This document shows positions 62,101 through 64,000 of a stretch of 64,000 bases of DNA, piece by piece; the first letter of the stretch is position 1; each line of letters starts with the position of its first letter. Source of the stretch: Cinclus cinclus (lineage: Eukaryota > Chordata > Aves > Passeriformes > Cinclidae). The notes under the pieces are model-generated. The model was given only the letters and a program-made list of their open reading frames with translations, was not told the origin of the DNA and searched no databases. Location: assembly GCF_963662255.1 (NCBI RefSeq), contig NC_085052.1:8876307-8940306 (forward strand). Direction: 5' to 3'. Made by a program: the position numbers and the translations under genes.

Positions 62101-64000
62101 TTCCCCAGCACACACATCAATGTGTCAATCAATGTGCACGTGCCCACACACATCTGCAATTTAATATATAAATACTTATGCTCTGTCAATAACTGGGCAT
62201 GTTTATAACCGTGACAATTTATTACATTTGTTAGGATTAGGCCAAGAGTGTAAAATTCCATATCAAAATTCACATTCGTGTTTTTGGAGGTAGGGAAATA
62301 TGATGAGGTAAAGAGAAAACGGCAGAAAAAGAACCATGATGTGACAGACAGCTGATACTTGGAATTAGGAGCAAGGAAAAAGTTTGCAAAATATGGAAGG
62401 GATACATAATTACAGAAAAAAACCAGAAAGGTTTTCTTGAGTCAAGAAAGGATACAGAGAAACAAGAATGTACAGATGCATATAAGTGGTCTGATATAAG
62501 TGACTGATGAAAAATAATGAATTTGTAGTCTCAAAACCATGAACTACAATTTTGTTGGTCTACACTACCTCACAACAGCTAACAGCCAATAACCAGAAGT
62601 AGTTTCTCAAAACAGGACTGTAACAGGTCAAAGAAAATCACAGTGCTAGTTCAGAGAGATGAGTGGTACAACAGCAGATCCACTCACACTGACAGGATGA
62701 AATCACGCCAGTCAGTAAACAGCTTCCAACATGGAATTCCTGAGTCTAAGTTTTGATATAAAAATAGAGACTTGGATAGTGAGCAGTACTTGCACAAATC
62801 AGAGGTTATGTCCTCATCTGATACACATTGCACAAACTGACAAATTTCAACTGTAACTGGACTAAGGGTCCATAATGTTCAGCCGTTCTCAAACCTGACT
62901 GCTTGCTCACTCAACACATGGATCATTTTTTTGACCATAAATGTCAGTAATTACAGCAGAAAATAAACACTCTATAAACAGTGTAATAAAACCATTACCA
63001 TAAAGTAGTATGGTGTGACTTGAATTGTATGAAGAAATATCTAGATAAAGGTTCTCTTCCATCATTCCATACTGTGATAGAAGGACGTTTTTCAATTCAG
63101 TGCTTGTATGTCCTGGTTCAGGACAGTAGTTTGGGCTTCCCCTCCCTGCCCCTATATCTCTTAAATAAAAAACCCCAAAACCAAAAAAGATATTTGTGTA
63201 ACTGTAACTCTTCAGTCCTAAGATATAAAAGGGGAAAATACTGTGCTTGAAAGACGTTCTACCATTAAAACCCTTTTGATATTGGCTTTACTTAGAAAAG
63301 CATGCTCTGTAGAGATATATTTTTTAATGTTAAACTTCATTCTTTACTGCATTTGGAGGAAAACAGTGTTAGCCTGTCAGGAAGCAGATGTAGGAAGCTT
63401 CAAACAAGAAATATGAAACAATCCCCAAAACACAGGTGAGCTTTGTCAAGTCTAAGCTCATCAACTTTTCTTCTCAATGTAAGTTGTAATATAAAAAAAG
63501 TCTTTGCCAAGCAAGACCTCATTTGCTGTGCAAATTCAGCCATGCCCATGTAGCGAAAAATCTGTTTAAAACAATTGAAAATCTGGCTGTTTACTTAAAT
63601 ACCAGAAATAACAATTCACCAAAGTCTGTTTTTTCAACAAAATATACAGCTGATGTTCTGTGGAGAATGAACTCACCAAATTAAGTCATTAAATTAGCAG
63701 CATATTAATATATTTGAGGTCAAAAGGTGGACTTGTAATTCCATTCAGCTGTACTCTTTCAAAAGTTGCAACAGACTGACTGTCACTGCCAAGTCAGTAT
63801 CACTTGGAATCAATTCCTTTCACTTGGTGAAAGTTCAAAAGGAGTTCCAGTGCTATATAGGATGGGAGGGAGAGAATAAATCATAAGTAAACAGGAACAG
63901 TGTTTAGGGACAATATAGCGGAATTTGAGTTCTACTCATTAAAGATTAACCAGCAGTTCCCAACTACCTGAAACTTTCTGGACAAGTTTTCTACAAGTCA
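62101..64000. other. Non-coding stretch, no gene seen
   Basis: No domain-bearing frame. At 63110-63124 the palindromic gtcctggttcaggac resembles the first bases of some passerine LTRs, but no LTR body follows that I can recognise. A short A/C-rich stretch follows at 63166-63187. Confidence 0.55.

Noticed and set aside
1..64000. tRNA, rRNA, CRISPR array or bacterial-type operon
   Set aside because: No B-box with a matching cloverleaf, no rRNA-like segment and no evenly spaced direct-repeat array was seen. The repeats and composition are vertebrate.

Overview
The window reads as AT-rich nuclear DNA from a vertebrate, most likely a bird. The evidence is a set of recognisable CR1 retrotransposon 3' ends (about 7590-7757, 14862-14950, 61262-61480 and 62040-62100) and copies of one avian-type endogenous retrovirus LTR (8527-9095 on the minus strand, plus a 5' fragment at 7439-7550). 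CR1 is the main interspersed repeat of birds. Placing it in a passerine or another neoavian is inference. No bacterial-style gene organisation, operon, rRNA, tRNA or CRISPR array is visible.

I found no protein-coding gene that I can defend. The longest open frames are 191 codons (31841-32416, +), 171 codons (39596-40111, +), 165 codons (28693-29190, -) and 150 codons (24468-24920, +). They have low-complexity or arbitrary composition and no recognisable domain. This is about what 64 kb of AT-rich non-coding DNA produces by chance. The window is best described as a gene desert or the inside of a very large intron. The 191-codon frame stands out only because it runs straight into a consensus splice donor.

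Layout: 1-5.6 kb is plain non-coding DNA with a T19 tract and one possible old SINE. From 5.6 to 11.3 kb is the most repeat-dense part: several degenerate MIR-like SINE remnants, an LTR fragment followed by a CR1 tail, A-rich tracts, and a solo LTR in the opposite orientation. 14.9 kb holds another CR1 tail. 16.43-16.87 kb is the most CpG-rich and GC-rich patch, a candidate regulatory element. 17-34 kb is featureless apart from small inverted and direct repeats and the 191-codon frame. 34.2-34.4 kb carries a two-copy 66-bp tandem repeat. 36.4 kb has an A/C-rich 23-bp tandem repeat with G-quadruplex potential on the minus strand. 41.0 kb has an A29 tract. 47.1 kb is an (AT)n microsatellite. 48.2-51.1 kb contains clustered inverted repeats and a second CpG-retaining patch. 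51-61 kb is plain apart from microsatellites. 61.2-62.1 kb contains two CR1 tails.

There are no genes to link into a pathway. The functional candidates are non-coding: the CpG-retaining patches at 16.4-16.9 and 50.5-51.1 kb and the inverted-repeat cluster at 48.48-48.54 kb could be enhancers or promoters of unannotated non-coding RNAs. I did not find a convincing novel biological system; the findings are leads for comparative genomics.
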